A stretch of 64,000 nucleotides of DNA from Modicisalibacter coralii (GTDB lineage: Bacteria; Pseudomonadota; Gammaproteobacteria; Pseudomonadales; Halomonadaceae), in assembly GCF_004117855.1 (NCBI RefSeq), contig NZ_QWBW01000025.1, forward strand, positions 1-64,000, given 5' to 3'. The position numbers were made by a program, and so were the translations under genes. The notes under the pieces were generated by a model. The model was not told the DNA's origin. It did not search any database and worked only from the letters and a program-made list of their open reading frames with translations. This document shows positions 8,718 to 19,916 of the stretch, one piece after another. Each line of letters begins with the position of its first letter. The stretch's first letter is position 1.

Positions 8718-8731
8718 TTGTCTTGAGACAA
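8718..8731 (-). promoter_or_regulatory. FNR/CRP-like palindrome upstream of ompW
   Basis: TTGTC-TTGA-GACAA is a 14 bp dyad about 103-116 bp before the ompW ATG. A possible -10 (TATGGT on the minus strand, 8695-8690) would put the start point near 8683 and the dyad centre at about -41.5, the usual class II activator position. The half-site differs from FNR consensus TTGAT at two positions, so the regulator's identity is uncertain. Confidence 0.4.
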
Positions 8732-8792
8732 GAATTGGCCGCTGTGGTTTCCCGGGCACGGCCGGAATACGACCTGGATCAAGAAAATGAAG

Positions 8793-8813
8793 CGGCCCGC
8801 GCTTGGCGGGCCG
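8793..8813 (-). terminator. Terminator of typA
   Basis: An 8 bp GC stem, CGGCCCGC/GCGGGCCG, with a five-base loop lies 8 bp past the typA stop. On the minus strand it is followed by CTTCATTTTCTTG, a T-rich run. Confidence 0.7.
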
Positions 8814-8820
8814 TGGCGAG

Positions 8821-10647
<1,827 letters not shown>

Positions 10648-10852
10648 GACGGGATCCTGCAGGGAAATAAGGGGCGCATTATAGGGTCTAGGCCGTGACC
10701 CCTGCCACCTTCACGGCCCCGATTTCCGGGCTTTTGCGCTGTCGTGACCTGCATCAACGCCGCTTCGGCCGTTCCTTCATAGGCTTAACGGGACACGGCG
10801 CGAGTCGACTCGCGCGGTATTGCAGTAGTCGTGCAATAAAGGAGGAGCGACG

Positions 10853-11416
10853 ATGAAACGCGGATTGATGGGTGGCGTGCTGGCGACCGTGCTGGTCAGC
10901 GGTCTGGCCCTGGCCCACGGGGGCATGATGGGGGGCGGTTACGGCCCCGGCATGATGGGTGATGGTTACGGCCCGGGCATGATGGGTGGCGGCTATGGCC
11001 CCGGCATGATGGGCGGCGGCTATGGCCCCGGCATGATGGGCGGCGGCTATGGCCCGGGCATGATGGGTGGCGGCTATGGCCCGGGCATGATGGGTGGCGG
11101 CTATGGCCCGGGCATGATGGGCGGTGCTCTGCCGTTCGGCGACGAGCGCCTGTTGAACGATGATCAGCGTCGGCAGATTCGCCGGATCCAGGGCGAGTTC
11201 TACAAGTCCCAGCAGCCGCTGATGGAACGCCTGCACGAGCGGATGGAAACGCTGCACGAACTCTATGGCGATGAGAAGGCCGATCCAACCCGTGCCGGCG
11301 ACGTCTACGCGGAGGTCTTCAAGCTGCGCCGCGAAATGGCGGACAACGCCCGTCAGGCGCGCGAGCGGGTCTACCGGATCATCGAGCAGGCGGGCGACGC
11401 CGGCGGTTCCCCGTAA
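10853..11416 (+). CDS. Spy/CpxP-like periplasmic protein with a Met-Gly repeat domain
   Basis: The 187-residue product has a signal peptide (about residues 1-21, ending GLALA). A low-complexity domain (residues 22-91) follows, with seven 9-residue units of the form GGYGPGMMG. The C-terminal half is a helical, charged domain (about 95-187) with the LTDDQ-like start LLNDDQRRQIRRIQGEF. The helical part resembles Spy/CpxP/zinc-resistance proteins, ATP-independent periplasmic chaperones. The paired Met residues in the repeats could bind Cu(I) or Ag(I), but that is inference. GGAGGAG precedes the ATG by six bases. It stands alone, divergent from typA. Confidence 0.8.
   Translation: MKRGLMGGVLATVLVSGLALAHGGMMGGGYGPGMMGDGYGPGMMGGGYGPGMMGGGYGPGMMGGGYGPGMMGGGYGPGMMGGGYGPGMMGGALPFGDERLLNDDQRRQIRRIQGEFYKSQQPLMERLHERMETLHELYGDEKADPTRAGDVYAEVFKLRREMADNARQARERVYRIIEQAGDAGGSP
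10934..11122 (+). repeat. Seven tandem 27 bp units inside the Spy-like gene
   Basis: Seven in-frame 27 bp units, each encoding GGYGPGMMG (unit 2 has GMMG-D), are nearly identical at the DNA level. They differ mainly by third-base changes such as GGT/GGC and CCC/CCG. The low divergence suggests recent expansion, and copy number may vary between strains. Confidence 0.95.
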
Positions 11417-11442
11417 GAGGGGAGACGTCGGGCGCCGGGGTG

Positions 11443-12432
11443 TCACAACTGGCCGAGCAGGTAGTCGAACAAGCGCCCCGGACTCTGGGCCAGCGGCTGC
11501 GAGAGCGGGATGCGCGGCAGCGAGAGCGGGTCGTCGCGGTGCGATAGCCAGCCGCCCTGGCGGGCCAGGCCGATGGTCACGCCGCACTCCCTGACGATGC
11601 GGCGGACCCGGGCCGAGGGGTTGCGGTCGGGGTAGGCGAATACCGGCAGCGGTTCCCGGCACAGGCGCGCCAGCGCCAGACGTGAGCGCCGCACCTGGCG
11701 GCGTATCGCGTCGTCGTCCAGGCCCTCGAGGGCCGCGACACCGATGCCGCGGGTGCCGAAGCGGATCAGGCCTTCGTTCTCCAGCCGCCGGATGCTGAAG
11801 GGGTCGATGTGCGGCGGCGGCAGATCGAGTTCGATGGTCAGGTAGTCGGTCACCGCTTCCAGCCGGTGGGCGGCGACGCCCGCCAACTGCTGCAGGTAGC
11901 CGCGCAGGGCGCGGCTGTAGGCGGTGTCCCGCTGCGCGGGGGGCGCCGGCGGCAGGGGCAGGCCGGCATCGCCCAGCGCGTCGTGGATGCGCCGGGCATG
12001 CGGCCCTTGCCAGAGCCCGTCGCCGATCACCGCGCGCCAGTCGCCGCGGGCACGCTGCAGCTGGCCGCTGCTGACGAAGACGCTGGCGGGAAGCGCATAA
12101 TGGTCGAGCAGCGGCATGGCGGCGTCGAGGTCGTCGCGCCAGGCGCCGTCGAAGGTCAGGGCGATGCAGGCCTGTGGCTGGTGATGGGGTTGCATGACCG
12201 TCGCCAGGCTGACCACCCGGGCGATGTCGCTGAGGCTGAGCAGCAGCCGCTCGAAGCTCTCGCGCCCCAGGCACCAGGGGGCACGGTGGGGCAGGCGGGC
12301 GGTGGCCTCGTCATCGACCACCCGGGGCAGGACGAGGATCGCGCTGCGTCCCCACAAGGGCGCGACCAGACTGCGCCGCCAGTGACCACGCAGGCGGCAG
12401 GCCAGGTCCTGGGCCAGGTTCAGACCGTTCAT
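11443..12432 (-). CDS. Polysaccharide-deacetylase-like protein lacking the metal ligands
   Basis: The 329-residue protein resembles NodB-fold (CE4) polysaccharide deacetylases, with ACIALTFDGAWRDDLDAAMP, YALPASVFVSSGQL and a late PVFAYPDRNPSARV motif. In active members the first motif is TFDDG, the second HxxxH (as in HTxTH). Here the first reads TFDGAWRDD, and the place of the His pair reads RFGTRGIGVAALEGL. Both Asp and His ligands therefore seem to be lost, and it is probably not a working deacetylase. I start it at 12432, with AAGGAGAGG eight bases upstream. A longer frame runs back through a repeat element and is not believable. The neighbour upstream on the same strand is a glycosyltransferase-like gene. 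Confidence 0.75.
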   Translation of the reverse strand: MNGLNLAQDLACRLRGHWRRSLVAPLWGRSAILVLPRVVDDEATARLPHRAPWCLGRESFERLLLSLSDIARVVSLATVMQPHHQPQACIALTFDGAWRDDLDAAMPLLDHYALPASVFVSSGQLQRARGDWRAVIGDGLWQGPHARRIHDALGDAGLPLPPAPPAQRDTAYSRALRGYLQQLAGVAAHRLEAVTDYLTIELDLPPPHIDPFSIRRLENEGLIRFGTRGIGVAALEGLDDDAIRRQVRRSRLALARLCREPLPVFAYPDRNPSARVRRIVRECGVTIGLARQGGWLSHRDDPLSLPRIPLSQPLAQSPGRLFDYLLGQL

Positions 12433-12532
12433 GGATAGCCTCTCCTTGTGCGCCTCGCGCACGACTAACCTCGGAAGCATCATACCGCGTGGCGGCGCCG
12501 CGGTGGTCGGGGGTCGACTAAAGGCTTGCCGG

Positions 12533-12713
12533 CTAAGGAAACGCTGCATAAATGCCTGCGCGGACTCGGCGTCCCCAACGAATCGCTTCGTTGCGTGGTA
12601 CTGGGACGCCAGCCCGGTCGAAAACTCGCCTAACTTCATGTTATGTCTCGTTTTCTGCGTTCCATGCGCCTCGCGCTTCATCTCGCTCGTCGATTTATTC
12701 AGCATTTCCCTAA
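12533..12713. mobile_element. MITE-like or palindromic intergenic element, 181 bp
   Basis: The 21 bp ends at 12533-12553 and 12693-12713 are inverted copies of each other, matching at about 17 of 21 positions (core GAAACGCTGCATAAAT versus the reverse complement GAAATGCTGAATAAAT). Inside is a nested hairpin region: outer arms GGCGTCCC/GGGACGCC around 12570-12615, inner arms CAACGAA/TTCGTTG. There is no transposase. It could be a non-autonomous transposon relic or a structured intergenic repeat. No second copy was noticed in the window. Confidence 0.55.
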
Positions 12714-12724
12714 CGGGCAGCGTC

Positions 12725-13288
12725 TCACCCGGCCGAGCGTTGCCCCTCCCATGGCTTGCGCTGCAGCACGCGAGCGTGGCAGGCCCTCAGCCGGTTCAAC
12801 AGGTCCTGCTCGGCACCGCCCTCCAGCTCGGGATCGAAGCCGCCGACCCGCTCGAACCAGATGCGTCGCATGGCCAGCATCGGTACGCGGACACCGGGAC
12901 GGTGCAGGCGCTGCAGCCAGTGCGTCGCGAACCAGCCCTCCGTCACCAGGGCCGTGACGTCCCAGTGCTGGTGAAACAGGGTCTGCTCGAGGAAATCCAG
13001 CCAGCCCGGCGGCAGGTCGATGACGGGGTCGATGAACACCAGCACGTCGGCCTGACTGTGGTTGGACGCGATGTTGAGCCGCTTGCCGTGGGGCTGGCTC
13101 GGTAGCAGCAGTTGCCGGGCACCGTGCGCTTCCGCCAGCTGATCCATGCGGTTGCGCGGCTTGTCGATCACCAGCCAGGTCTCCAGGCGCCCCGCGAAGC
13201 CCTGGGCGTTCTGCTCGATCGCCGCGAGAAAGCGGGCGAGGCGGAAGTAGCCACGTCGGGAATCGATGATGACGCTGTACGAGTTCAT
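12725..13288 (-). CDS. Family 2 glycosyltransferase-like protein
   Basis: The 187-residue protein begins MNSYSVIIDSRRGYFRLARF and has GT-A-fold features: NIASNHSQADVLVFIDPVID (a DxD-like region), LPPGWLDFLEQTL, then MLAMRRIWFERVGGFDPELEGGAEQDLLNRLR, the acceptor-side motif of GT2 enzymes (a GGFDE-like motif and an ED-like pair). It is short for the family (usually over 230), so it may be a minimal or degenerate member. The start at 13288 is the best supported by homology but has a weak ribosome site. The sugar and acceptor are unknown. The gene is next to the deacetylase-like gene, suggesting an envelope polysaccharide link. Confidence 0.65.
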   Translation of the reverse strand: MNSYSVIIDSRRGYFRLARFLAAIEQNAQGFAGRLETWLVIDKPRNRMDQLAEAHGARQLLLPSQPHGKRLNIASNHSQADVLVFIDPVIDLPPGWLDFLEQTLFHQHWDVTALVTEGWFATHWLQRLHRPGVRVPMLAMRRIWFERVGGFDPELEGGAEQDLLNRLRACHARVLQRKPWEGQRSAG

Positions 13289-13567
13289 AGGGAGGGCGTC
13301 CTGAATCCGGTAATGGCCGTTTACCGTGACATCGACGCAGGCCGCCGGCTTCCTCGACGTCGGACGGCCGCTGCCCTCCGACGTGGCCCACATGTGTCCT
13401 GATAGCGTTTCTTGTTATGTAATCAAGTGTAGCTGTCGGTTTCAAAAGGTTGCAACGCCCCGGCTGGCTGATTTCCGAGACCGTGGGGAGTGATTTTTCC
13501 GGAGGCCCCCGGGCTGAGAGGGGTCATTCCCGGCAAGGGGCCGGGCCAGGCGGCGTCTCGCGCCGCA

Positions 13568-13584
13568 TGCACCAATTTGGTGCC
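13568..13584 (+). promoter_or_regulatory. NtrC binding site 1 upstream of glnA
   Basis: TGCACCAATTTGGTGCC matches the NtrC consensus TGCACCA-N3-TGGTGCA at all but the last base. It lies about 170 bp upstream of the sigma-54 promoter, a normal enhancer distance. Confidence 0.85.
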
Positions 13585-13628
13585 TGGTACGCCTTTTTTG
13601 CATTCTTGCGGTGCGAGCAGCTGTCGGG

Positions 13629-13645
13629 TGCACCCCGATGGCGCG
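13629..13645 (+). promoter_or_regulatory. NtrC binding site 2 upstream of glnA
   Basis: TGCACCCCGATGGCGCG keeps TGCACC and TGG-GC of the NtrC consensus but has mismatches in both arms. Its centre is 61 bp from site 1, close to six helical turns, so NtrC dimers could stack on one face. Confidence 0.55.
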
Positions 13646-13747
13646 AGCGGGCGCGTTCCCGCGGCGCCGTGCCGGCCCCGCTGGCGTCGAATTTTCACTG
13701 GGATTTCATGGGGTTGTCAGATGGCGTGCGAAACGGTTGCGCCATTT

Positions 13748-13763
13748 TGGCACGGTGTCTGCA
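13748..13763 (+). promoter_or_regulatory. Sigma-54 promoter of glnA
   Basis: TGGCACGGTGTCTGCA has the -24 GG (13749-13750) and -12 GC (13761-13762) separated by exactly ten bases, the sigma-54 rule. Transcription should start near 13774, leaving a leader of about 100 bases before the glnA ATG. The stretch 13289-13567 upstream holds no gene that I can support. Confidence 0.85.
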
Positions 13764-13875
13764 TTTGGTTTGCCAGAACGGCACGTCATAGGCAATCCTT
13801 GGTCGGCGTGCTAAAACGACGCTGGACACGCAAGCTATCGATTCGAGCCCGAAATGCTCATTTGTGGAGGACATC

Positions 13876-15285
13876 ATGTCTGAGAAGACACTCGCCCTGA
13901 TCGAAGAACACGACGTCAAGTGGGTTGACCTGCGCTTCACCGATACCAAGGGCAAGGAGCAGCACGTAACGATTCCGGCCAGCGCTATCGACGACGAGTT
14001 CTTCGAGGACGGCCAGATGTTCGATGGTTCCTCCATCGAAGGCTGGAAGGGCATCAACGAATCCGACATGATCCTGCGCCCGGAGGACGGCACCGGCTTC
14101 CTCGACCCGTTCACCGAAGACGCGACCCTGGTGCTGCGCTGCGACATCATCGAGCCGGCCACCATGCAGGGTTACGAGCGTGACCCGCGCTCCATCGCCA
14201 AGCGTGCCGAGGCCTACCTGAACTCCACCGGCCTGGGCGACACCGCCTTCTTCGGTCCGGAGCCCGAGTTCTTCATCTTCGACGAAGTCCACTGGCGTGC
14301 CGACATCGACGGCGCCATGTACAAGATCACCTCCGAAGAAGGCGCCTGGGCGACCTCGGCCACCAACGTCGAAGGCGGCAACCTGGGCCACCGTCCGCGC
14401 GTCAAGGGCGGTTACTTCCCGGTCCCGCCGGTGGACAGCTTCCATGACATCCGCAGCGCGATGTGCAACACCCTGGAAGCGATCGGCCAGGCGGTGGAAG
14501 TGCATCACCACGAAGTGGCCAACGCCGGCCAGAACGAGATCGGCGTCAAGTTCAACACCCTGGTCAAGAAGGCCGACGAGGTCCAGCAGCTCAAGTACGT
14601 GGTGCACAACGTCGCCCACGCCTACGGCAAGACTGCGACCTTCATGCCCAAGCCGCTGGTCGGCGACAACGGGTCCGGCATGCACGTGCACTCTTCCTTC
14701 TGGAAGGATGGCGAGAACCAGTTCGCCGGCGACGGCTATGCCGGTCTGTCCGAGACCGCCCTCTACTACATCGGCGGTATCATCAAGCACGCGCGTGCCC
14801 TGAACGCCTTCACCAACGCTTCGACCAACTCCTACAAGCGTCTGGTACCGGGCTTCGAGGCGCCGGTCATGCTGGCCTACTCGGCGCGCAACCGTTCCGC
14901 GTCGATCCGCATCCCGTACACGTCCAGCCCGAAAGGCAAGCGTGTCGAGTGCCGCTTCCCCGACCCGACCGCCAACCCCTACCTGGCGTTCGCGGCCATC
15001 CTGATGGCGGGCATCGACGGTATCAAGAACAAGATCCATCCGGGCGACGCGATGGACAAGAACCTCTACGACCTGCCGCCGGAAGAGGGCAAGAAGGTGC
15101 CGACCGTGGCCAACAGCCTCGATCAGGCCCTGGAAGCCCTGGACAAGGACCGCGCGTTCCTCACCGAAGGCGGCGTGTTCACCGACGACATGATCGATGC
15201 CTACATCGAGCTGAAGGACGAGGAAGTCGAGCGCCTGCGCATGGCGACGCATCCGGTCGAATTCGACCTCTACTACAGCTGCTGA
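13876..15285 (+). CDS. glnA: Glutamine synthetase type I
   Basis: GlnA makes glutamine from glutamate, ammonia and ATP, the main entry of nitrogen under limitation. The 469-residue length equals E. coli GlnA. Key parts are [51 protein letters not shown] and the adenylylation Tyr in [10 protein letters not shown], so control by GlnE adenylylation is likely. I start at 13876 (MSEKTLAL), with GGAGG eight bases upstream. A frame four codons longer exists. Expression should be driven by sigma-54 and NtrC through the sites upstream. ntrBC lie downstream after a DUF4124 gene. Confidence 0.98.
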   Translation: MSEKTLALIEEHDVKWVDLRFTDTKGKEQHVTIPASAIDDEFFEDGQMFDGSSIEGWKGINESDMILRPEDGTGFLDPFTEDATLVLRCDIIEPATMQGYERDPRSIAKRAEAYLNSTGLGDTAFFGPEPEFFIFDEVHWRADIDGAMYKITSEEGAWATSATNVEGGNLGHRPRVKGGYFPVPPVDSFHDIRSAMCNTLEAIGQAVEVHHHEVANAGQNEIGVKFNTLVKKADEVQQLKYVVHNVAHAYGKTATFMPKPLVGDNGSGMHVHSSFWKDGENQFAGDGYAGLSETALYYIGGIIKHARALNAFTNASTNSYKRLVPGFEAPVMLAYSARNRSASIRIPYTSSPKGKRVECRFPDPTANPYLAFAAILMAGIDGIKNKIHPGDAMDKNLYDLPPEEGKKVPTVANSLDQALEALDKDRAFLTEGGVFTDDMIDAYIELKDEEVERLRMATHPVEFDLYYSC

Positions 15286-15364
15286 GGGCCTCGGCCGGCT
15301 CGCGATGTCTGTCGCGGGCCGTGCCGGTCGTCTTCCGCCGGCTTGCTCGCAAGTCGCACCGAAA

Positions 15365-15396
15365 GGGGCTCGCCACGGCGGGCCCCTTTTTCGTTT
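15365..15396 (+). terminator. Intrinsic terminator after glnA
   Basis: A stem GGGGCTCGC / GCGGGCCCC (one G-T pair) with a four-base loop is followed by TTTTTCGTTTTG. It separates glnA from the DUF4124 gene. Confidence 0.85.
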
Positions 15397-15468
15397 TGCG
15401 TTACACTGCCGGAGGACCGCCGTCCGGGGCCGGTACGAGCGGGACAATGACCAGAGAGGGCAGGGACG

Positions 15469-16047
15469 ATGATGCGGCGTCTACTCGCGGTGGGCTTGGT
15501 GATGGGGCTGGCATGGAGCATGGCCCAGGCGGCGACGGTCTATCGCACGACCGATGCCCAGGGCAACGTGGTCTTCACCGACCGGCCGGTGGACGACGCC
15601 CAGCGCGTCGACCTGGCGCCGCTGACCGTGGTGCCCTCGGCCAGTCCCTCGGCGACGCCGTCGGCGGCCCCGAGCCGCGAGACGTCGTCGTCGAGGCGAG
15701 CCATCGGCCAGCCGTTCATGCCCTATACCACCTTCCGCATCGCCTCGCCGCAGGACGGCAAGACCCTGCCCACCGGGGCCGCCGGCAACGTCCAGGTGAT
15801 GCTCGATATCGAGCCCGACCTGCGCCCGGACCACAAGGTCCGCCTGCTCGTCGACGGCAACGTCAGCCAGTCGGCCCTGCATACCAGTGCCTTCATGCTC
15901 ACCAACCTGGATCGCGGCGAACACACCCTGCGCGCCGAGCTGCTCGATGGCGACGGCAAGGTGCGTCATCGCAGTGCGCCGGTGACGCTCTACGTCCAGC
16001 GTGCCAGTGTCAATCTGCCCGCCAACCCCAACAACCCCGCCAACTGA
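15469..16047 (+). CDS. DUF4124 domain protein, exported
   Basis: The 192-residue protein has a signal peptide of about 21 residues (ending AQA), then the DUF4124 start ATVYRTTDAQGNVVFTDRP. A Ser/Pro/Ala-rich linker (about residues 53-75) follows, then an Ig-like beta domain (FRIASPQDGKTLP, then LLVDGNVSQSA, LDRGEHTLRAELLDGDGKV) and a short Asn/Pro tail. DUF4124 genes between glnA and ntrB are common in pseudomonads and relatives. The function is unknown, and a periplasmic, cell-envelope role is likely. GAGAGGGCAGGGACG precedes the two ATG codons. Confidence 0.85.
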   Translation: MMRRLLAVGLVMGLAWSMAQAATVYRTTDAQGNVVFTDRPVDDAQRVDLAPLTVVPSASPSATPSAAPSRETSSSRRAIGQPFMPYTTFRIASPQDGKTLPTGAAGNVQVMLDIEPDLRPDHKVRLLVDGNVSQSALHTSAFMLTNLDRGEHTLRAELLDGDGKVRHRSAPVTLYVQRASVNLPANPNNPAN

Positions 16048-16189
16048 GGCGACCGCGCCGGCCGGGAAGGTGTTCCGGCGTGGCGCGACGTGCCATTTTC
16101 GCCGTCTCGTGCTGCACCGCCGCAACGCCGCCGGGTGCCGACGACACCTGCCCGGGCGTGCCATTCTGGCGCGGCAGGGTTTGATTGAT

Positions 16190-16206
16190 TGCACCATAAT
16201 GGTGCG
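16190..16206 (+). promoter_or_regulatory. NtrC binding site upstream of ntrB
   Basis: TGCACCATAATGGTGCG matches the NtrC consensus except for the last base. It sits about 75 bp upstream of the -12 element of the sigma-54 promoter at 16260-16275. Confidence 0.85.
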
Positions 16207-16259
16207 TAACGGCGCGCGGCGACGGCGCTGATCTCGCGTCGTTACGGCCTTGCGCGGAG

Positions 16260-16275
16260 TGGCGCGCTTTTTGCA
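16260..16275 (+). promoter_or_regulatory. Sigma-54 promoter of ntrBC
   Basis: TGGCGCGCTTTTTGCA has -24 GG (16261-16262) and -12 GC (16273-16274) with ten bases between. With the NtrC site upstream this suggests that ntrBC is activated by its own product. The start point would be near 16286, giving a very short leader. Confidence 0.75.
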
Positions 16276-16299
16276 AATCGACAGCTAACGAGTCCCGGA

Positions 16300-17355
16300 A
16301 TGTCGGAACGAGCCATGTATCAACGCCTGCTGGAGAATCTCACCACCGCGGTCGTCCTGCTCGACGACGCGCTGCGCGTGCGCTGGTTGAACCCGGCGGC
16401 GGAGGCGCTGCTGGCGGTCAGCCAGGGCCGCGTCCAGGGCCTGCGGCTGGAATGCCTGGAGGGCGAGGGCGGTGCCGTGGCCGAGGTGCTGGCCAAGGCG
16501 CTCGAGGAGTATCACCCCTTCACCCAGCGCGAGGCGGTCCTGCTGCTGGTCGGCGGCGAATCGATCACCGTCGACTTCACGGTGACGCCGCTCGCCGAGG
16601 ACGAGCTGCTGCTGGAGATCGAGCCCCGCGACCGGCTGATGCGCATCTCCCGCGAGGAGGCGCTGATCAGTCGCCAGGAGACCATCAAGGTGCTCTCCCG
16701 GGGGCTGGCCCACGAGATCAAGAACCCGCTGGGCGGCATCCGCGGTGCCGCGCAATTGCTCGAGCGCGACCTGCCCGACCCGCAGCTCGCCGAGTTCACC
16801 CGGGTGATCGTCGAGGAGGCCGACCGGCTGCGCGATCTGGTCGATCGCATGCTCGGCCCCAACCACATGGTCCGCCACGAGCCGCTCAACATCCACAAGG
16901 TCCTCGAGCGGGTGCGCGCCTTGCTCGAGGCCGAGCATTCACGGGTCGACTACGTGCGCGACTACGACCCCAGCCTGCCCGATCTCAACGGCGACGAGTC
17001 GCAGTTGATCCAGGCGGTGCTCAACGTCGCGCGCAACGCCGTGCAGGCCATGGAGGAGAGCGGCGTCGCCCGGCCCCGGCTGACGTTGCGCACCCGCGCG
17101 CGGCGCCAGTTCACCCTGGGGGCGGAGCGCCACCGGCTGGTCTGCGAGGTGGCGATCATCGACAACGGCCCGGGGATCCCCGCGGCGCTGCGCGAGACGC
17201 TGTTCTACCCGATGGTCTCGGGGCGCGCCGAGGGCAGCGGGCTGGGGCTGTCGATCGCCCAGTCGATCCTCCACCAGCACCAGGGCCTGATCGAGTGCGA
17301 CTCGCAGCCCGGCTGTACCGAATTCCGCCTGCTGATTCCGCTGGAGGCGAACTGA
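16300..17355 (+). CDS. ntrB: Nitrogen regulation sensor kinase/phosphatase NtrB
   Basis: NtrB phosphorylates NtrC when nitrogen is scarce and dephosphorylates it when PII signals plenty. The 351-residue protein has an N-terminal PAS domain (about 10-110, LTTAVVLLDDALRVRWLN), a HisKA domain with the phospho-His in SRGLAHEIKNPLGGIRGA, and a HATPase domain with N-box ARNAVQAM, G1 DNGPGIP and G2 GSGLGLSIAQ. It has no membrane segment, as expected. An alternative start at 16315 (MYQRLLENL) has a better ribosome site (GGAACGAG) and also fits the predicted start point, so the first five residues are uncertain. ntrC follows. Confidence 0.95.
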   Translation: MSERAMYQRLLENLTTAVVLLDDALRVRWLNPAAEALLAVSQGRVQGLRLECLEGEGGAVAEVLAKALEEYHPFTQREAVLLLVGGESITVDFTVTPLAEDELLLEIEPRDRLMRISREEALISRQETIKVLSRGLAHEIKNPLGGIRGAAQLLERDLPDPQLAEFTRVIVEEADRLRDLVDRMLGPNHMVRHEPLNIHKVLERVRALLEAEHSRVDYVRDYDPSLPDLNGDESQLIQAVLNVARNAVQAMEESGVARPRLTLRTRARRQFTLGAERHRLVCEVAIIDNGPGIPAALRETLFYPMVSGRAEGSGLGLSIAQSILHQHQGLIECDSQPGCTEFRLLIPLEAN

Positions 17356-17442
17356 TGGCAGCGGCAGGCACACGCAGCGCCGGACGCGCTGATCTTGCGA
17401 CATTCGCCGGAGGCGAACCTATGCTACCCGCTGGAGGGCTTT

Positions 17443-18852
<1,410 letters not shown>

Positions 18853-18894
18853 CCGGCGGGGCTCGCGGCGTATGGGGCGACCAAAGTCGTGCTT

Positions 18895-18922
18895 TTGTGA
18901 CCTGACCCGACAGGGGTAGGCT
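18895..18922 (+). promoter_or_regulatory. Possible sigma-70 promoter of the lyase/CoA-transferase/TTT operon
   Basis: TTGTGA (18895-18900) and TAGGCT (18917-18922) are 16 bp apart, about 40 bp upstream of the lyase ATG. Each hexamer matches consensus at about four positions. Confidence 0.3.
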
Positions 18923-18963
18923 CGTGTAACCCATTGAAACCGGTTCGACGAGGCGCCCCTGTC

Positions 18964-19914
18964 ATGGATCAGCACCAGCCGATGCCCGCCCGGGTGCATG
19001 TCACCGAGGTGGGGCTGCGCGACGGCCTGCAGAACGAAGCGACACGGCTGAGTACCGACGACAAGGTCGCCCTGGTGCGAGCGCTGGTGGCCGCCGGGGT
19101 GCGCGAGTTCGAGCTGACCTCCTTCGTCAGCCCGCGGGCGGTGCCCGCCCTGGCCGATGCGGCGCAACTGGTGGCGGCGCTGGCCGATATCCCGGACGTG
19201 CACTGGTCGGCGCTGGTGCCCAACGTGCGCGGCGCCGAGCGTGCGCTGGAAGCCGGCATCGACTCGGTGGTGCTGTTCGTCTCGGCCTCGCCGACCCACA
19301 ACGCCAAGAACGTCAACCGCGACATCGCCACCTCGCTGGCGGGCTTCACGGAGATCGCGCGGCTGCTCGACGGCAGCGGCGTCGAACTGCGCGGCGCCAT
19401 CGCCACGGCCTTCGGCTGCCCCTTCGAGGGCGATGTCGACGTCGGCGCGGTCGGCGACATCGCCCGCGCCTTCGCCGATCTCGGCGCACGGCACGTGTCG
19501 CTGGGCGACACCACCGGCATGGCGACGCCGCCGCTGGTCGGCGAGCGCATCCGCCATCTGCGCGAGGTGGCGCCCCCCCTGTCGCCGACGCTGCACTTCC
19601 ACAACACCCGCGGTATCGGCCTGGCCAACGTGATGCAGGGCCTGGCGCTCGGCGTCACCCGCTACGAGAGTTCCATCGGCGGGCTGGGCGGGTGTCCCTT
19701 CGCCCCCGGAGCCACCGGCAACATCGCCAGCGAGGACCTGGTCTACCTGCTCACCGAGATGGGCATCGACACCGGCATCGACCTGACGGCGCTGATCGAG
19801 GCCGGTCGACTGGCCACGCGCCTGATGGGCCGACCACTGCCCGCGCAGGTTTCCAAGGCCGGGCCGCGGCTGGCGCTCAGCGACGGCGACGCCGTCGCCA
19901 CGGCCCGGGGGTGA
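18964..19914 (+). CDS. HMG-CoA lyase-like protein (DRE-TIM metallolyase)
   Basis: The 316-residue TIM-barrel protein carries HMGL-family motifs: VTEVGLRDGLQNE at the N-terminus (catalytic Arg-Asp), LHFHNTRGIGLANV for the metal-binding His pair, and GLGGCPFAPGATGN with the loop Cys. HMG-CoA lyase splits 3-hydroxy-3-methylglutaryl-CoA into acetyl-CoA and acetoacetate. Two positions differ from the classic enzyme (EVGLRDG for EVGPRDG, HFHNTRG for HCHDTYG), so this subgroup may use another 3-hydroxyacyl-CoA. The next gene, a CaiB/BaiF CoA-transferase, starts two bases after the stop. No leucine-degradation genes are adjacent, which weakens a role in that pathway. Confidence 0.85.
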   Translation: MDQHQPMPARVHVTEVGLRDGLQNEATRLSTDDKVALVRALVAAGVREFELTSFVSPRAVPALADAAQLVAALADIPDVHWSALVPNVRGAERALEAGIDSVVLFVSASPTHNAKNVNRDIATSLAGFTEIARLLDGSGVELRGAIATAFGCPFEGDVDVGAVGDIARAFADLGARHVSLGDTTGMATPPLVGERIRHLREVAPPLSPTLHFHNTRGIGLANVMQGLALGVTRYESSIGGLGGCPFAPGATGNIASEDLVYLLTEMGIDTGIDLTALIEAGRLATRLMGRPLPAQVSKAGPRLALSDGDAVATARG

Positions 19915-19916
19915 GC

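Noticed and set aside
12433-12705. A 91-codon N-terminal extension of the deacetylase-like gene
   Set aside because: It reads through the inverted-repeat element and has no family similarity. A ribosome site supports the start at 12432.
13586-13601. A second sigma-54-like motif upstream of glnA
   Set aside because: GG and GC are twelve bases apart, not ten, which breaks the sigma-54 spacing rule.
16167-16182. Another TGGCGCGG motif upstream of ntrB
   Set aside because: The position for GC is occupied by TT; the better promoter is at 16260.
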